Assembly: GCA_019695035.1 (NCBI GenBank)
Contig: JAIBAU010000011.1
Coordinates: 1-64,000, forward strand
Reading direction: 5' to 3'
Origin: Caulobacteraceae bacterium
GTDB taxonomy: Bacteria > Pseudomonadota > Alphaproteobacteria > Caulobacterales > Caulobacteraceae
DNA: 64,000 nucleotides
In this document: positions 37,600-46,314 of the stretch, piece after piece
Layout: every line of letters starts with the position of its first letter
How positions within the stretch are numbered: position 1 is the first letter of the stretch
Position numbers and translations under genes: made by a program
Notes under the pieces: model-generated
What the model was told of the DNA's origin: nothing
Databases searched by the model: none
What the model saw: only the letters and a program-made list of their open reading frames with translations

Positions 37600-38256
37600 T
37601 TAACGCTTCAGAGCCGCGATGCCGGCCATGACCGGCTCGAGCAGGGCGTCCATGATGGACAGGGCCTCGACCTCGTTTGGGGCGATGGCGCAGCTGTCGT
37701 CGCGGATGACGAGATGGGCGCGGTCCCGGCACGGTTCGGTGTGGGCCAGGTGAGAGGGCCGCACGAACTCGATATAGCGGTGAACGACTTCCTCGACCGG
37801 CCGGCCCCTGCTGGCGATATCGCGCAGCACCCGCCGGGCCAGGCGCACGTCCGCCGGCGTCTCGACGAAGATGGTCAGGTCGAACTGGTCGGCGAAGGGC
37901 CCGGCCAGCACGTGGATGCCTTCCACGATGATGTAGGGACGCGGCGCCACGGCCACGGTCTGGTCCAGGCGCGAATGGGTGCGCATGTCATACTTGGGCC
38001 GGTCCACCACCTCGCCCCGGCCCAACCGTCCCAGATGCTGACCCAGCATGGCCAGGTCCTTCGACGCCGGGTCGTCGAAATTGAAGCGGTCCGGATCGAA
38101 CGGCGCGTCCTTGGGCCGGCCGACGTAATAGTCGTCGTCCGAGACGATCAGGCAGTTGGCCTGACCGAGGCGGTTGGCCAGGGCCATCGCAAGCGTGGTC
38201 TTGCCCGAGCCGGATCCGCCGGTGATGGCGATGAGGATGGGCGCCGACTGGGTCAT
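37600..38256 (-). CDS. Uridine kinase-like P-loop kinase
   Basis: 218 residues. Walker A is ITGGSGSGKTTLAMALANRL (N-terminal), followed by the uridine kinase segments VSDDDYYVGRPKDAPFDPDRFNFDDP (in part), the substrate region PKYDMRTHSR, PYIIVEGIHVLAGPF and lid-like IFVETPADVRLARRVLRDI with RGRPVEEVVHRYIEFVRP. It should phosphorylate uridine/cytidine or a related substrate such as pantothenate-like or ribulose compounds; the nucleoside kinase role is the best match. Cytoplasmic. Confidence 0.8.
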   Translation of the reverse strand: MTQSAPILIAITGGSGSGKTTLAMALANRLGQANCLIVSDDDYYVGRPKDAPFDPDRFNFDDPASKDLAMLGQHLGRLGRGEVVDRPKYDMRTHSRLDQTVAVAPRPYIIVEGIHVLAGPFADQFDLTIFVETPADVRLARRVLRDIASRGRPVEEVVHRYIEFVRPSHLAHTEPCRDRAHLVIRDDSCAIAPNEVEALSIMDALLEPVMAGIAALKR

Positions 38257-38312
38257 CGCCGCTGCCTAGCCCGTCTGCCGTCCACCGGGCAAGGCGGCGG
38301 CGCCCGTCGGGA

Positions 38313-38573
38313 TCATCCGGGTTGGCGGACCAATCCGAACGCCTGGGCCTCGCGTTCGCCCAGGCGGGCGGTCACCTCGCACAGGACGTCGCCGCCCGGA
38401 TCCTTGAACCACAAGTAGTTGCGTTCGACCTCGACCTCGTCGCCTCCGGGCGCCAGCGCCTGGTAGGTGTCGCCCCAGGGCGTGACCTGGACCAGCTCGC
38501 GCCAGCTCAGCGTCAGGGCCTGGGCCAGTTCGTCGGCGGCGAGGTCGGTCAGGTCCTGGTCGGTCGCGGGCAT
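38313..38573 (-). CDS. Small conserved-looking hypothetical protein
   Basis: 86 residues, MPATDQDLTDLAADELAQAL start. An N-terminal acidic helix leads into a beta-rich section (LSWRELVQVTPWGDTYQALAPGG, VEVERNYLWFKDPGGDVLCEVTARLGE). No signal peptide or TM. Family not recognised. It lies between the kinase and the TonB-like gene, 31 bases after the latter's end, on the same strand. Confidence 0.55.
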   Translation of the reverse strand: MPATDQDLTDLAADELAQALTLSWRELVQVTPWGDTYQALAPGGDEVEVERNYLWFKDPGGDVLCEVTARLGEREAQAFGLVRQPG

Positions 38574-38604
38574 GCCGCACAGATAGGGCCCCGCCCCGCC
38601 GACG

Positions 38605-40302
38605 TCACCCCAGGCGCCAGTTCACCGGCACCCGCACCTGCGCTCCCTCGACCGAACGGCCGTCGACGGTCGCCTGCATGCGGAAGAATTGCATGATGGC
38701 GATAGTGGCCTCGCCGAAGCCCGCGCCGGCCGGGCTTTCGCTGACCACGACGCAGCGCGTCAGCGTCCCCTCGCGGGTCACCTGGCACTGGACCATGGCC
38801 TGACCGTTCAGTTCCTGGTCTCGCGCCCGGGCCGGATAGTACTGCTCCAGTTCTGCGCCGGTGGGGCGTTGGACCCAGACGGGGTTGGTGATCCGAGCGC
38901 GCGCGTCGGAGCCGCCCTGCACGGGCGCCGGCGGTGCGGGGACGACGATCGGCGGCCCCCCGTACTCCCGCCGCTCCTCCCTCGGCACTGTCTGGATGAC
39001 CAGCGGCGGAGGCGCTCCGGCCGACGGCGGCGCCGGGCGAGGCCGGGGCGGGTCGCCGAAGGTGATGGTTATGCGGATGCTGGTGTCCTCGAGGGGCTCG
39101 CCCTCCCGCGACCAGGGGTCCAGACGGTACAGCTTGGCGACCTGCTGGGCGGCGCGGCCGAAGCCGTAGCCCGCGGGTTGCTCGGACTCGATCTCGCAAG
39201 CGGCGAAGCGGCCTTCCTTGCCCACGGTGCAGGTCATGGTCACGCGCGGCTGCTCGGACATGCGGCCGACCCCGGCCGGATAGGCAGCGTCGATTTCGGC
39301 CGATGTCGGGCGGTGCAGCCAGTTGGGGGTGATCGGCCCGCCGGGCGGCGAAATCTCGTCGTAGAGCAGGAAGTTCTCCAGCGCGTCGAACTGGTAGAAG
39401 GTTTCCGCCACGTCCGTCGCTTCGGCGTCCAGCTGCAGCCGGCGGGTGACCGGGCCGTAGTCCACCTCCGGAATGTTGTCGTCGATGTCGTCGAAGGCGG
39501 CCTGCATCCATTGCCACAGCTGCCTGCGGGTGGCGGGCGAGGCTCGAAGCGCGCCCAGCAGCGCGGCCTCATCGACGCCGGATCCGGCGAAATAGTCGAG
39601 CGCGACGACGCGGATGGCGTGAGCGGCGTAGAGGCTCTCCGTGAACTCGATGTGGCTGCGGTGCTCCGGATCGCACTTGGCCAGGGCCCGTTCGTAGGTG
39701 CCTTGCCGCTTGTAGGTATCGACCACCTCGTCGATGCGGACGCGGATCGCCAGCACGTCGCGGACCTTGTTGCGCGCACCCTCGCCGATCTCGCGCCACA
39801 TGCAGTCCCCGACGTCTGCGTAGGGGGACACGCGCGCCGCCGGAATGGGCGGGTTCGGTGCGGCGGGCCGGCTCGTGGTCGGGGCCGCCTCGGGCTTCGG
39901 CGGCGGCGGCGGGGCGGAGGGCGTCGGCGCGTCGCAACGCTTGCGCGTCACCCCTGAAGCGCCCTCGGTCAGGCTGGAACCATCGGCGGACAGACTGAGA
40001 CGCACCGGGCGCGTCACCACCGCGGCTCCACCGCCGGGGCTGGTTCGCACGACAATCTCGACATCGCGGTCGCCGAGCGCCCTCACCTCGGTGATTGGAC
40101 CGGACGCGTCCGGCAGCGAGAGGTGGTCGGCCCCAACCTCGATCACATCCACGCCCCGGCCGAAGCAGCGGGCTCCGGGCGCGGCCCAGCGGCCGAAGAA
40201 CTGGGCGGGCGGCGCCGCGGGCGCATCGGCGGCCCGGGAGGGCTGGGCGTCGGTCAACGCCGCGGCGGCGATCGCGCCCGCCGCCAAAATCAAAGTCCGC
40301 AC
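38605..40302 (-). CDS. Exported protein with a shared Cys domain and two TonB-C-like domains
   Basis: 565 residues from GTG 40302, chosen for GGTGGGG upstream and the signal peptide that follows (VRTLILAAGAIAAAALTDAQ). Layout: a small beta domain (~30-125), a Pro-rich linker, a Cys-containing helical domain (~165-310, VGDCMWREIGEG..ALAKCDPEHRSHIEF), then two TonB C-terminal-like repeats: CTVGKEGRFAACEIESEQPA..AAQQVAKLYRLDPW and CQVTREGTLTRCVVVSESPAGAGFGEATIAIMQFFRM, separated by a Pro linker. Such TonB_C-like modules occur in periplasmic proteins that are not true energy transducers; no TM anchor is seen beyond the signal. The helical domain recurs in the next gene. Confidence 0.65.
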   Translation of the reverse strand: MRTLILAAGAIAAAALTDAQPSRAADAPAAPPAQFFGRWAAPGARCFGRGVDVIEVGADHLSLPDASGPITEVRALGDRDVEIVVRTSPGGGAAVVTRPVRLSLSADGSSLTEGASGVTRKRCDAPTPSAPPPPPKPEAAPTTSRPAAPNPPIPAARVSPYADVGDCMWREIGEGARNKVRDVLAIRVRIDEVVDTYKRQGTYERALAKCDPEHRSHIEFTESLYAAHAIRVVALDYFAGSGVDEAALLGALRASPATRRQLWQWMQAAFDDIDDNIPEVDYGPVTRRLQLDAEATDVAETFYQFDALENFLLYDEISPPGGPITPNWLHRPTSAEIDAAYPAGVGRMSEQPRVTMTCTVGKEGRFAACEIESEQPAGYGFGRAAQQVAKLYRLDPWSREGEPLEDTSIRITITFGDPPRPRPAPPSAGAPPPLVIQTVPREERREYGGPPIVVPAPPAPVQGGSDARARITNPVWVQRPTGAELEQYYPARARDQELNGQAMVQCQVTREGTLTRCVVVSESPAGAGFGEATIAIMQFFRMQATVDGRSVEGAQVRVPVNWRLG

Positions 40303-40447
40303 GTCCCCACCCCGGTATTGCAACGCCAGATAGAGACGCCCTGCTCGCGCCGCGTGCAAGCGTCAGATGGGCTTACAGTGCGCTCGGGGCGCCCAAATCG
40401 GTGAATGCCTCATCGACTGCGGCGCCGCGAGCACGGTTACCGCCGCC

Positions 40448-41263
40448 TCACCAGGCGTCGATCTGCTGGTAGATCAGGACGTTGTGAATGGCTTCCGCCT
40501 GGAAATAGAGCTGCGCGTAGCGCGCCCTGGGATCGCCGCTCAGCATGTGCAACCGGGTCAGGTAGGGGGTCCAGTCGACCGGGGCCGCGTCCGTAGCATT
40601 GCGCAGCACCGCAATGGTTCGGGTCTCGAGCGCCGCGCGCGTCGCCGGCAGGGCGGCCATGGCCTGGCGCATGGACGTTTCGGAAATCTGGTTCAGCGCC
40701 AGATGGTCCCGCGCCGCGACCCGCATGGCCCAGGCGGGGATGATGGTGTCGGCGACGGATGCATGGGCTGCGTGGTCGGGATCGCACTTGGCCAGCGCGG
40801 CCGCATAGGTGGGCTCCGACTGCATGTTCTGGCGCGTGACCTGCATTGACGCGCCGATGCGCAGGGTCGCCGCCACGACCTGCTGGCCGTGCAGACCGAT
40901 GTTCTCCCACACGCACTGGCCGACACCTATCAGCGCGTCCTCGCGCAACCGGGCGAGGCGCGGCGGCGCGACGGCGCCGAAATCGCGGAGCGCCTCGGCG
41001 ATTCCGAAAACTCGCTGCTCGCCCGCACGCAGGGCCGGGTCGGCCCCGGTCCGCGCGGCTCGCTCCAGGACCCGGGCGCGATCCGCGGGCGACAGGGGAG
41101 CCGGGTTGACGATTTCGCAGTCCGTCAGGGTCGCGCCTGCGCCCACGGTGCAGCGAACCGCGATGGTTGCCGATGGAGCCGGAGTCGCCGTCGGCTGGGC
41201 CTGACTGGCCGTGGCCGCCAGCAGAGCCGTCAGGCTGAGACCTGCCTGGAGGAACCCGCGCAT
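40448..41263 (-). CDS. Exported protein sharing a Cys helical domain with its neighbour
   Basis: 271 residues, signal peptide MRGFLQAGLSLTALLAATASQA. Residues ~30-75 resemble the core of a TonB-C-like domain (VRCTVGAGATLTDCEIVNPA). From ~110 on it parallels the middle of the neighbouring 565-residue protein: VGQCVWENIGLHG, TYAAALAKCDPDHAAHASVAD, LPATRAALETR and QAEAIHNVLIYQQID align with VGDCMWREIGEG, TYERALAKCDPEHRSHIEFTE, SPATRRQLWQW and QFDALENFLLYDEIS. Domain order is permuted between the two. Function unknown; periplasmic by its signal. Confidence 0.6.
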   Translation of the reverse strand: MRGFLQAGLSLTALLAATASQAQPTATPAPSATIAVRCTVGAGATLTDCEIVNPAPLSPADRARVLERAARTGADPALRAGEQRVFGIAEALRDFGAVAPPRLARLREDALIGVGQCVWENIGLHGQQVVAATLRIGASMQVTRQNMQSEPTYAAALAKCDPDHAAHASVADTIIPAWAMRVAARDHLALNQISETSMRQAMAALPATRAALETRTIAVLRNATDAAPVDWTPYLTRLHMLSGDPRARYAQLYFQAEAIHNVLIYQQIDAW

Positions 41264-41330
41264 ACGCCCACTCTCCCGCTCGAACCGGCGCAGGGTGCTG
41301 GACCGTCGCGGCGAGTCAAGCGGCGCGGGC

Positions 41331-41807
41331 TCAGTCGGCGTTGGGCCAGCCGTATCCGGGGACGATGCTGACCAGGGCGGTGGTGTCGATCAGGTCGGTC
41401 ACCCCCGAGCCGCAGCTCGAACGGGCGGCGTTGGCGGCTCCCAGGGCGGCGCGACTGATCACGGTCCACTGGTTCGCCGGCGACAGGCCCTCGAGATCAG
41501 CGGGCTTGACCACCCGGGCGGTCATGCGCCCGCAACCCCGCACCGCCGCCAGCGCCCTCAGCTCGCTATCGGTGCGGCGCACGGACAGCACCAGGTCGCC
41601 CGAATGATACCCGGCCTCGCAGGCGTGTGGCTCGCAGCGGGCGCGGCCGGCCGCCAAGGTCTGGCCCACCGCCCATTGACGCTCGGGCAGCTGGAAGAGG
41701 TAATCCGGGCGCGGCGCGGTGGACTGCGCCGACGCCAGGCCTGCAAATGCGAGCTCGGCCGCCATGATGGCCGCCAGTGCAAAGCTCGCCCCTCGAACCC
41801 CGCTCAT
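41331..41807 (-). CDS. Exported protein of unknown function
   Basis: 158 residues with a signal peptide (MSGVRGASFALAAIMAAELAFAGLASAQ). The mature part holds five Cys (RCEPHAC, RGCGRM, SSCGSG) that may pair in the periplasm, and ends VPGYGWPNAD. It does not share the helical Cys domain of its two downstream neighbours, but is exported like them and lies 67 bases upstream on the same strand, so it may be the first gene of that group. Confidence 0.55.
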   Translation of the reverse strand: MSGVRGASFALAAIMAAELAFAGLASAQSTAPRPDYLFQLPERQWAVGQTLAAGRARCEPHACEAGYHSGDLVLSVRRTDSELRALAAVRGCGRMTARVVKPADLEGLSPANQWTVISRAALGAANAARSSCGSGVTDLIDTTALVSIVPGYGWPNAD

Positions 41808-41924
41808 GTCTTGCTCCTGTCGCGATCCCTGCGGACCGCGCGGCTAGAACGCACGATCGCCGATTCGGCGCCGCGCAGGAGCCAATTTAGTTGCGCAGGG
41901 ATAAGGATCAGTTGTCGACGAGGG

Positions 41925-42368
41925 TTAATCCTCATCCTCCGTGGGGCCGCCCGGAAGGTAGGCGCGATCCAGCCCGTACCAGACGCTGAGCAGAAAGCAG
42001 CCGAGCAGGGCCGCGACGACCTCCCGTCCGGCGTCCACGGCGAGGACGCGATCTAGGCCGAACTTCCAGACGAAGAGCGAAAAGGCCCAGGCCGCGCAGA
42101 GAGAAAGGACCGCCGTCGCCTTCAGGAACTCGATGAGGAAGCGCGCGAGGCGACTCCATCCGGGCCGCACGCGCTGCGGAGCCGCCTCCTTGCCGCTGAA
42201 CAGCGCGAACAGGATCGAGGCGGTCGCCGCCGACACGCCCACGAACACCGCCGAGCGCGGCTCCCAGATCCAGCCGAAGCCGGCCAGGGGCCAGAGCAGG
42301 CCGAGGAACACGGTGAAGACGATCAGGTTGATCGCGAGCCGGCGCAGGAACCGCCCGGCGGGGCTCAA
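41925..42368 (-). CDS. Small integral membrane protein
   Basis: 147 residues with four hydrophobic segments: LAINLIVFTVFLGLLWPLAGFG, AVFVGVSAATASILFALFSG, FLKATAVLSLCAAWAFSLFVW and REVVAALLGCFLLSVWYGLDR; cytosolic charges lie between segments two and three. Its ATG overlaps the hmgA stop by four bases (ATGA), so it is co-translated with homogentisate dioxygenase. Function is not recognised, and a role in tyrosine catabolism is not implied by the sequence alone. Confidence 0.6.
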   Translation of the reverse strand: MSPAGRFLRRLAINLIVFTVFLGLLWPLAGFGWIWEPRSAVFVGVSAATASILFALFSGKEAAPQRVRPGWSRLARFLIEFLKATAVLSLCAAWAFSLFVWKFGLDRVLAVDAGREVVAALLGCFLLSVWYGLDRAYLPGGPTEDED

Positions 42369-43501
42369 CCCTGGGCCTTCCAGCTGTCTACGTAGGCGTG
42401 GTTCTCGACGCTCGCCGCCCCGTCCCCCACGTCGAGGGGATCGCGGGTGTCGATCATGACGGCGTATTCGTCGGTCGCATCCTTGGTCTGCACCAGCATG
42501 TTCTTCAGCGCCTTGGGGTGCGGACCGTGGGTGAAGCCGGACGGGTGGAAGGTCATCATGCCGGCGTCGATGTTGTCCCGGCTGAAGAAGTCGCCGGCGT
42601 GGTAGAACAGCACCTCGTCGAAGTCGTCGTTGTTGTGGAAGAACGGGATCTTGATCGCGCCCGGATCCGTCTCGAAGGGACGGGGCGTAAAGGTGCAGAC
42701 CACGAAACGGTCCGACAGGAAGGTGGTGTGGACCGACGGCGGCAGGTGATAGCGCGCGCTGATCAGGGGCCGGATGTCCTTTACGTTCAGGCGCACCGGG
42801 GCCAGCTCCCCGTGCCAGCCGACGGCGTCCAGCGGGTTGTAGGGATAGGCCACAACGGAAACTTCGCCGCGCTTCTTGATCTGGACCCGGAACAGGCCTT
42901 CCTCGGCCTGGTGCGCCTTGAAGGCGTCATCGAAGCGAGGGGTGTCGAGGATGGCCGGGTCGAAGATCGCGTGCGGCCCAAGCAGACCCTTGTCCGGCAG
43001 GGTGTAGTGCGTGTTGGTCGCCTCGATCATCAGGACCGCCGTGGCCGAGGCGGGGCGCAGGCGCCACATCGTCCCGCGCGGGAGGTAAAGGTAGTCGCCC
43101 TTGCGGTAGACGAGGCGCCCGAAGTCGCAGAGCAGCTCGCCCTCGCCCTCGTGGATGAACAGCAGCTGGTCCCCGTCGGCGTTGCGCGCAAGCTCCGGCA
43201 TCGCGTTGGCCAGCTTCCAGAACCGCACCTCGGTGGACCTGTTGTGCAGCACGACCGGCGCCGTCCAGGGCGAAGCCTGCGCTTCGTTCAGCCCGTTGAG
43301 ATCGAAGGCGCGGGGGCGAAGCGGGCCCTCGAAGCTGACCCAACCCGTGGGGGGATTGCGGTGGTAGAGGAAGGCGGCCGGGCCAAAGAAGCCTTCCTTG
43401 GACATCTCCCGCTCGTAGGCGCCCTCGGGCAGGTCCGCGTGGGCCTGGCGGGAGTAGACGCCCTCGGCGCCCTTCACGGGGATCCAGTTACGCTTCGACA
43501 T
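42365..43501 (-). CDS. hmgA: Homogentisate 1,2-dioxygenase
   Basis: 378 residues. Iron-centre motifs near the C-terminus: NDDFDEVLFYHAGDFFSRD (Glu ligand) and MTFHPSGFTHGPHPKALKN (His ligands). Other family text: FLYHRNPPTGWVSFEGPLRP, EGELLCDFGRLVYRKGDYLYLPRGTMWRL. It opens the homogentisate ring to maleylacetoacetate in tyrosine degradation. It is somewhat shorter than the ~430-residue human/Pseudomonas type but has the same cupin layout. Divergent gene 43568 starts 66 bases away. Confidence 0.92.
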   Translation of the reverse strand: MSKRNWIPVKGAEGVYSRQAHADLPEGAYEREMSKEGFFGPAAFLYHRNPPTGWVSFEGPLRPRAFDLNGLNEAQASPWTAPVVLHNRSTEVRFWKLANAMPELARNADGDQLLFIHEGEGELLCDFGRLVYRKGDYLYLPRGTMWRLRPASATAVLMIEATNTHYTLPDKGLLGPHAIFDPAILDTPRFDDAFKAHQAEEGLFRVQIKKRGEVSVVAYPYNPLDAVGWHGELAPVRLNVKDIRPLISARYHLPPSVHTTFLSDRFVVCTFTPRPFETDPGAIKIPFFHNNDDFDEVLFYHAGDFFSRDNIDAGMMTFHPSGFTHGPHPKALKNMLVQTKDATDEYAVMIDTRDPLDVGDGAASVENHAYVDSWKAQG

Positions 43502-43567
43502 CGTAGAGCTTCCGAAATCAGGAGGCGCCCGAGGCGAGTCTCGCGCGCGGCTTTGGGGGACTTATAG

Positions 43568-43993
43568 ATGCGAAATCTGGTCGTGGGCGCCATCCTCGTA
43601 ATTGCCCTGAGCACGCCCGCGATGGCCCAGACGACGGGGCCGGCGGCGGCGGAAGCGGTGCGCCCAGCGGCCGAACCGCTTGTCGGAGACTGGCTGGTCG
43701 ACCTCACGGGGAAGCCGGGCGACGGGCCATACTATGCCGACATGCACGTCGAGAGCGTGGAGGGTGATCGCATCACCGGGACGTTTTACGGCAGCCGGAT
43801 CGAGCATGGACGGATCAACCGGAGCTGGGGAACCGTGCGTTTCGCCTTCGTCACCCACGATCAGGGCGGGGGGACCTACAACCACTCCGGCGAGTACGTC
43901 GATGGACGGCTGATCCGGGGCGTCAGCCACGCCGTCGATCGCGACTTCGTGATGCCGTGGGTGGCGGTGCGCGGGAAGCTGCCGCCGTCCTGA
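43568..43993 (+). CDS. Exported protein of unknown function
   Basis: 141 residues with a signal peptide (MRNLVVGAILVIALSTPAMAQ). The mature part has an all-beta look: LVGDWLVDLTGKPGDGPYYA, MHVESVEGDRITGTFYGSRIEHG, WGTVRFAFVTHDQGGGTYNHSG, YVDGRLIRGVSHAVDRDFVMPW; resembles lipocalin-like or avidin-like small barrels, but no family is assigned. Divergent from hmgA and convergent with the asparaginase gene. Confidence 0.6.
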   Translation: MRNLVVGAILVIALSTPAMAQTTGPAAAEAVRPAAEPLVGDWLVDLTGKPGDGPYYADMHVESVEGDRITGTFYGSRIEHGRINRSWGTVRFAFVTHDQGGGTYNHSGEYVDGRLIRGVSHAVDRDFVMPWVAVRGKLPPS

Positions 43994-44013
43994 CACAGCG
44001 AGGCTGGCTGGAG

Positions 44014-45093
44014 CTACCTCTCGTCGCTGTAGATCGCCACGCGGGGCGCCTGGGTCGAGGACGCCGAGGCGCGGTACATGCCCGAGGTGTTCAGGGCGAA
44101 CGCGATCGAGCCGTCTTCGGCGAGCGCGATCAGGCCCCCGTCGCCGCCGATGGAGCCGACTTCGGCGATCTTGGCGTCGGCCGCCTGCTGCAAGGTCATG
44201 CGGCCGGAGTGGACCAGGCCACAGACGTCGCGCGCCACCGACAGGCGGATGAAGTACTCGCCCGTTCCGGTCGCCGAAACCGCGCAGCCTCGCCCGGCCC
44301 AGGTCCCCGCCCCGATCACTGGCGCGTCTCCCACACGGCCCCACTGCTTTGCTGTCAGTCCCCCGGTAGAGGTTCCGGCGGCGACGCGCCCTGCCTGATC
44401 CAGGGCCACGACGCCCACCGTGCCGAAACGATGGTCGTCCATGCCCGGCCGGCCCGCGAGGGCGGCCATGGCGCCCGCGGGAGGGGGCGGGGGCGCGCCC
44501 TCCGGCCGTGGGGGAACGGGGAAGTTTTTCTCCTTCAGGGCTTCGACGAGTTGTTGCCAGCGGCGCTCGGTGAAGAAGAAGCCCGGGGAAACCATCTCGA
44601 GGCCAAGCGAGCGGGCGAAGGCCTCGGCCCCTTCCCCGATCATCATGACGTGGGGCGACCGTTCCATCACGGCGCGGGCCAGGGAAATCGGGTGCCTGAC
44701 GGTGGTCACCCCCGCCACGGAGCCCGCACGCATGTCGGTCCCGTCCATGATGGCGGCGTCGAGTTCGTTGCGACCGGCAGCGGTGAAGACCGCCCCGCGG
44801 CCGGCGTTGAACAGGGGATCATCCTCGAGGTCCCGGACCACCGCCTCGATGGCGTCCAGCGAGGAGCCGCCGGCCTTCAGGATGGCCGAGCCCTTGTCGA
44901 CCGCGTGCTGCATGGCGGCCCGGTAGGCGGCGTCCTGCTCGGGCGTCAGGTCGGCGCGCTCGATCACCCCGGCCCCGCCATGAACCGCGATGGCCCAGCG
45001 AGCGGGCGGCGCCGGATCGGCCCGCGCGGCTGCGATCGGACCTAGCAGGGCGGCTGCCGCCGCCAGGATCAGGAGGCGGCGGCGGACCGGCAT
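44014..45093 (-). CDS. Isoaspartyl peptidase / plant-type L-asparaginase (Ntn-hydrolase), exported
   Basis: 359 residues with a signal peptide (MPVRRRLLILAAAAALLGPIAAARA). Type 2 asparaginase motifs: WAIAVHGGAGVIER, DPLFNAGRGAVFTAAGRNELDA, MDGTDMRAGSVAGVTTVRHPI, and the autocleavage Thr in HRFGTVGVVALD preceding the catalytic beta chain; TSTGGLTAKQWGRVGDAPVIGAGTWA (in parts) forms the substrate pocket. It hydrolyses beta-aspartyl dipeptides and asparagine in the periplasm. Its ATG overlaps the hppD stop by one base (TGATG), an unexpected coupling to tyrosine catabolism. Confidence 0.9.
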   Translation of the reverse strand: MPVRRRLLILAAAAALLGPIAAARADPAPPARWAIAVHGGAGVIERADLTPEQDAAYRAAMQHAVDKGSAILKAGGSSLDAIEAVVRDLEDDPLFNAGRGAVFTAAGRNELDAAIMDGTDMRAGSVAGVTTVRHPISLARAVMERSPHVMMIGEGAEAFARSLGLEMVSPGFFFTERRWQQLVEALKEKNFPVPPRPEGAPPPPPAGAMAALAGRPGMDDHRFGTVGVVALDQAGRVAAGTSTGGLTAKQWGRVGDAPVIGAGTWAGRGCAVSATGTGEYFIRLSVARDVCGLVHSGRMTLQQAADAKIAEVGSIGGDGGLIALAEDGSIAFALNTSGMYRASASSTQAPRVAIYSDER

Positions 45094-46130
45094 CAGGCAT
45101 CCACCTTGATCACGCCGCGACGGATCTGATCGAGCTCGATGGAATCGAACAGGGCCTGGAAGTTGCCTTCGCCGAAGGCCTCATTTCCCTTGCGCTGGAT
45201 GATCTCGAAGAAGATCGGGCCGAACAGGTTCTGCGTGAAGATCTGCAGCAGCAGACCCTCCGCCTCCGAACCGTCGATCAGGATGCGGTTCTTGCGCATG
45301 CGCGCGACGTCGTGGCCATGGCCGGGGATGCGCTTGTCGATCAGGTCGAAGTAGGTGTCGATGGTGTCCTGGAATTTGACGCCTCGAGCTTTCAGCAGCT
45401 CGACGGTCTCGAAGATGTCGCGGACGCTCAGGGCAAGGTGCTGGATGCCCTCGCCATTGTAGTCGCGCAGGAACTCCTCGATCTGGGACTGGTCGTCCTT
45501 GGACTCATTGAGCGGAATGCGGATTTTCCGGTCCGGGGCCACCATGGCCTGGCTGACGAGCCCGGTCGCCGAGCCGTTGATGTCGAAGTACTTCTGCTCG
45601 GTGAAATCGAAGACCTTGCCGTAGAAGCCGGACCAGGTGCGCATCTGGCCGCGCCGCACGTTGTGGGTCAGGTGGTCCAGCTCGAGCAGGCCGACCTGGT
45701 TCTCGGACTCCCGTTCGGCGCCCGGCAAAGGAGTCCAGCCCGCCCAGGCCTGGTCCCGCTCGACAAGGTAGAGGGCCGAACCCCCGATGCCCTCGAGCGT
45801 GCGGCCGGTCTCCAGGGCCGTCGGCGCAGGATCAATGGGGATTGCGCCTCGTCTGACGGCCTCGGCGTAGGCGGCCTCGGCGTCGCCCACGCGGAAACCC
45901 ATTCCCGCGGCCGAACCGCCGTGAGCCTTGCGGAAATCAGCGGCGTGGCCGGTCGGCTCGCGATTGAGCAGGAACGAGATGCCGTTCTGCTTGAAGCGGA
46001 CGATGTCGCGCGTCGGATGCCGGGACACGGCGGTGAAGCCGAGGAGTTCGAAGGTAGCCGCCATGCCCTCCGGATCGGGGCTGGTGAATTCGACGAACTC
46101 GAAGCCGTCGGTGAGGATGGCGCCGGTCAT
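45093..46130 (-). CDS. hppD: 4-Hydroxyphenylpyruvate dioxygenase
   Basis: 345 residues from ATG 46130, chosen over an upstream start because AGGAG lies just ahead and the N-terminus matches the family. It has the two VOC-type halves; iron ligands are expected at His in LLELDHLTHNV, His in GEGIQHLALSVRDI and Glu in PIFFEIIQRKGNEAFGEGNF, all present. It turns 4-hydroxyphenylpyruvate into homogentisate, which HmgA then opens. Sets up the pathway hppD, hmgA, fumarylacetoacetase across 10 kb. Confidence 0.95.
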   Translation of the reverse strand: MTGAILTDGFEFVEFTSPDPEGMAATFELLGFTAVSRHPTRDIVRFKQNGISFLLNREPTGHAADFRKAHGGSAAGMGFRVGDAEAAYAEAVRRGAIPIDPAPTALETGRTLEGIGGSALYLVERDQAWAGWTPLPGAERESENQVGLLELDHLTHNVRRGQMRTWSGFYGKVFDFTEQKYFDINGSATGLVSQAMVAPDRKIRIPLNESKDDQSQIEEFLRDYNGEGIQHLALSVRDIFETVELLKARGVKFQDTIDTYFDLIDKRIPGHGHDVARMRKNRILIDGSEAEGLLLQIFTQNLFGPIFFEIIQRKGNEAFGEGNFQALFDSIELDQIRRGVIKVDA

Positions 46131-46314
46131 GGCAGCTCCTTCTAAGGGGATGGCGGAAAACTGGCCGGAACCTAGTGCCGACGGTCGGGTTCGCCAAGGC
46201 CGGTGATCTACGGAGGGGGCCTGCACGCCGGCGGCGCCCCGACCTCGCCAAAGCAGCACAAGACGCGCGCGCTCAAGCCTGCTAACGGGGGCTTTCCGCC
46301 TCGCCAGGTCGCCC

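Noticed and set aside
37565-37609. CtrA-binding site (TTAA-N7-TTAA)
   Set aside because: TTAA pairs nearby have spacings of 9 or more than 12 bases, not 7.
38605-40302. A genuine TonB energy transducer
   Set aside because: No N-terminal TM anchor with SHLS-type motif and two TonB-C modules with a non-standard middle domain; treated as a TonB-C-like periplasmic protein.
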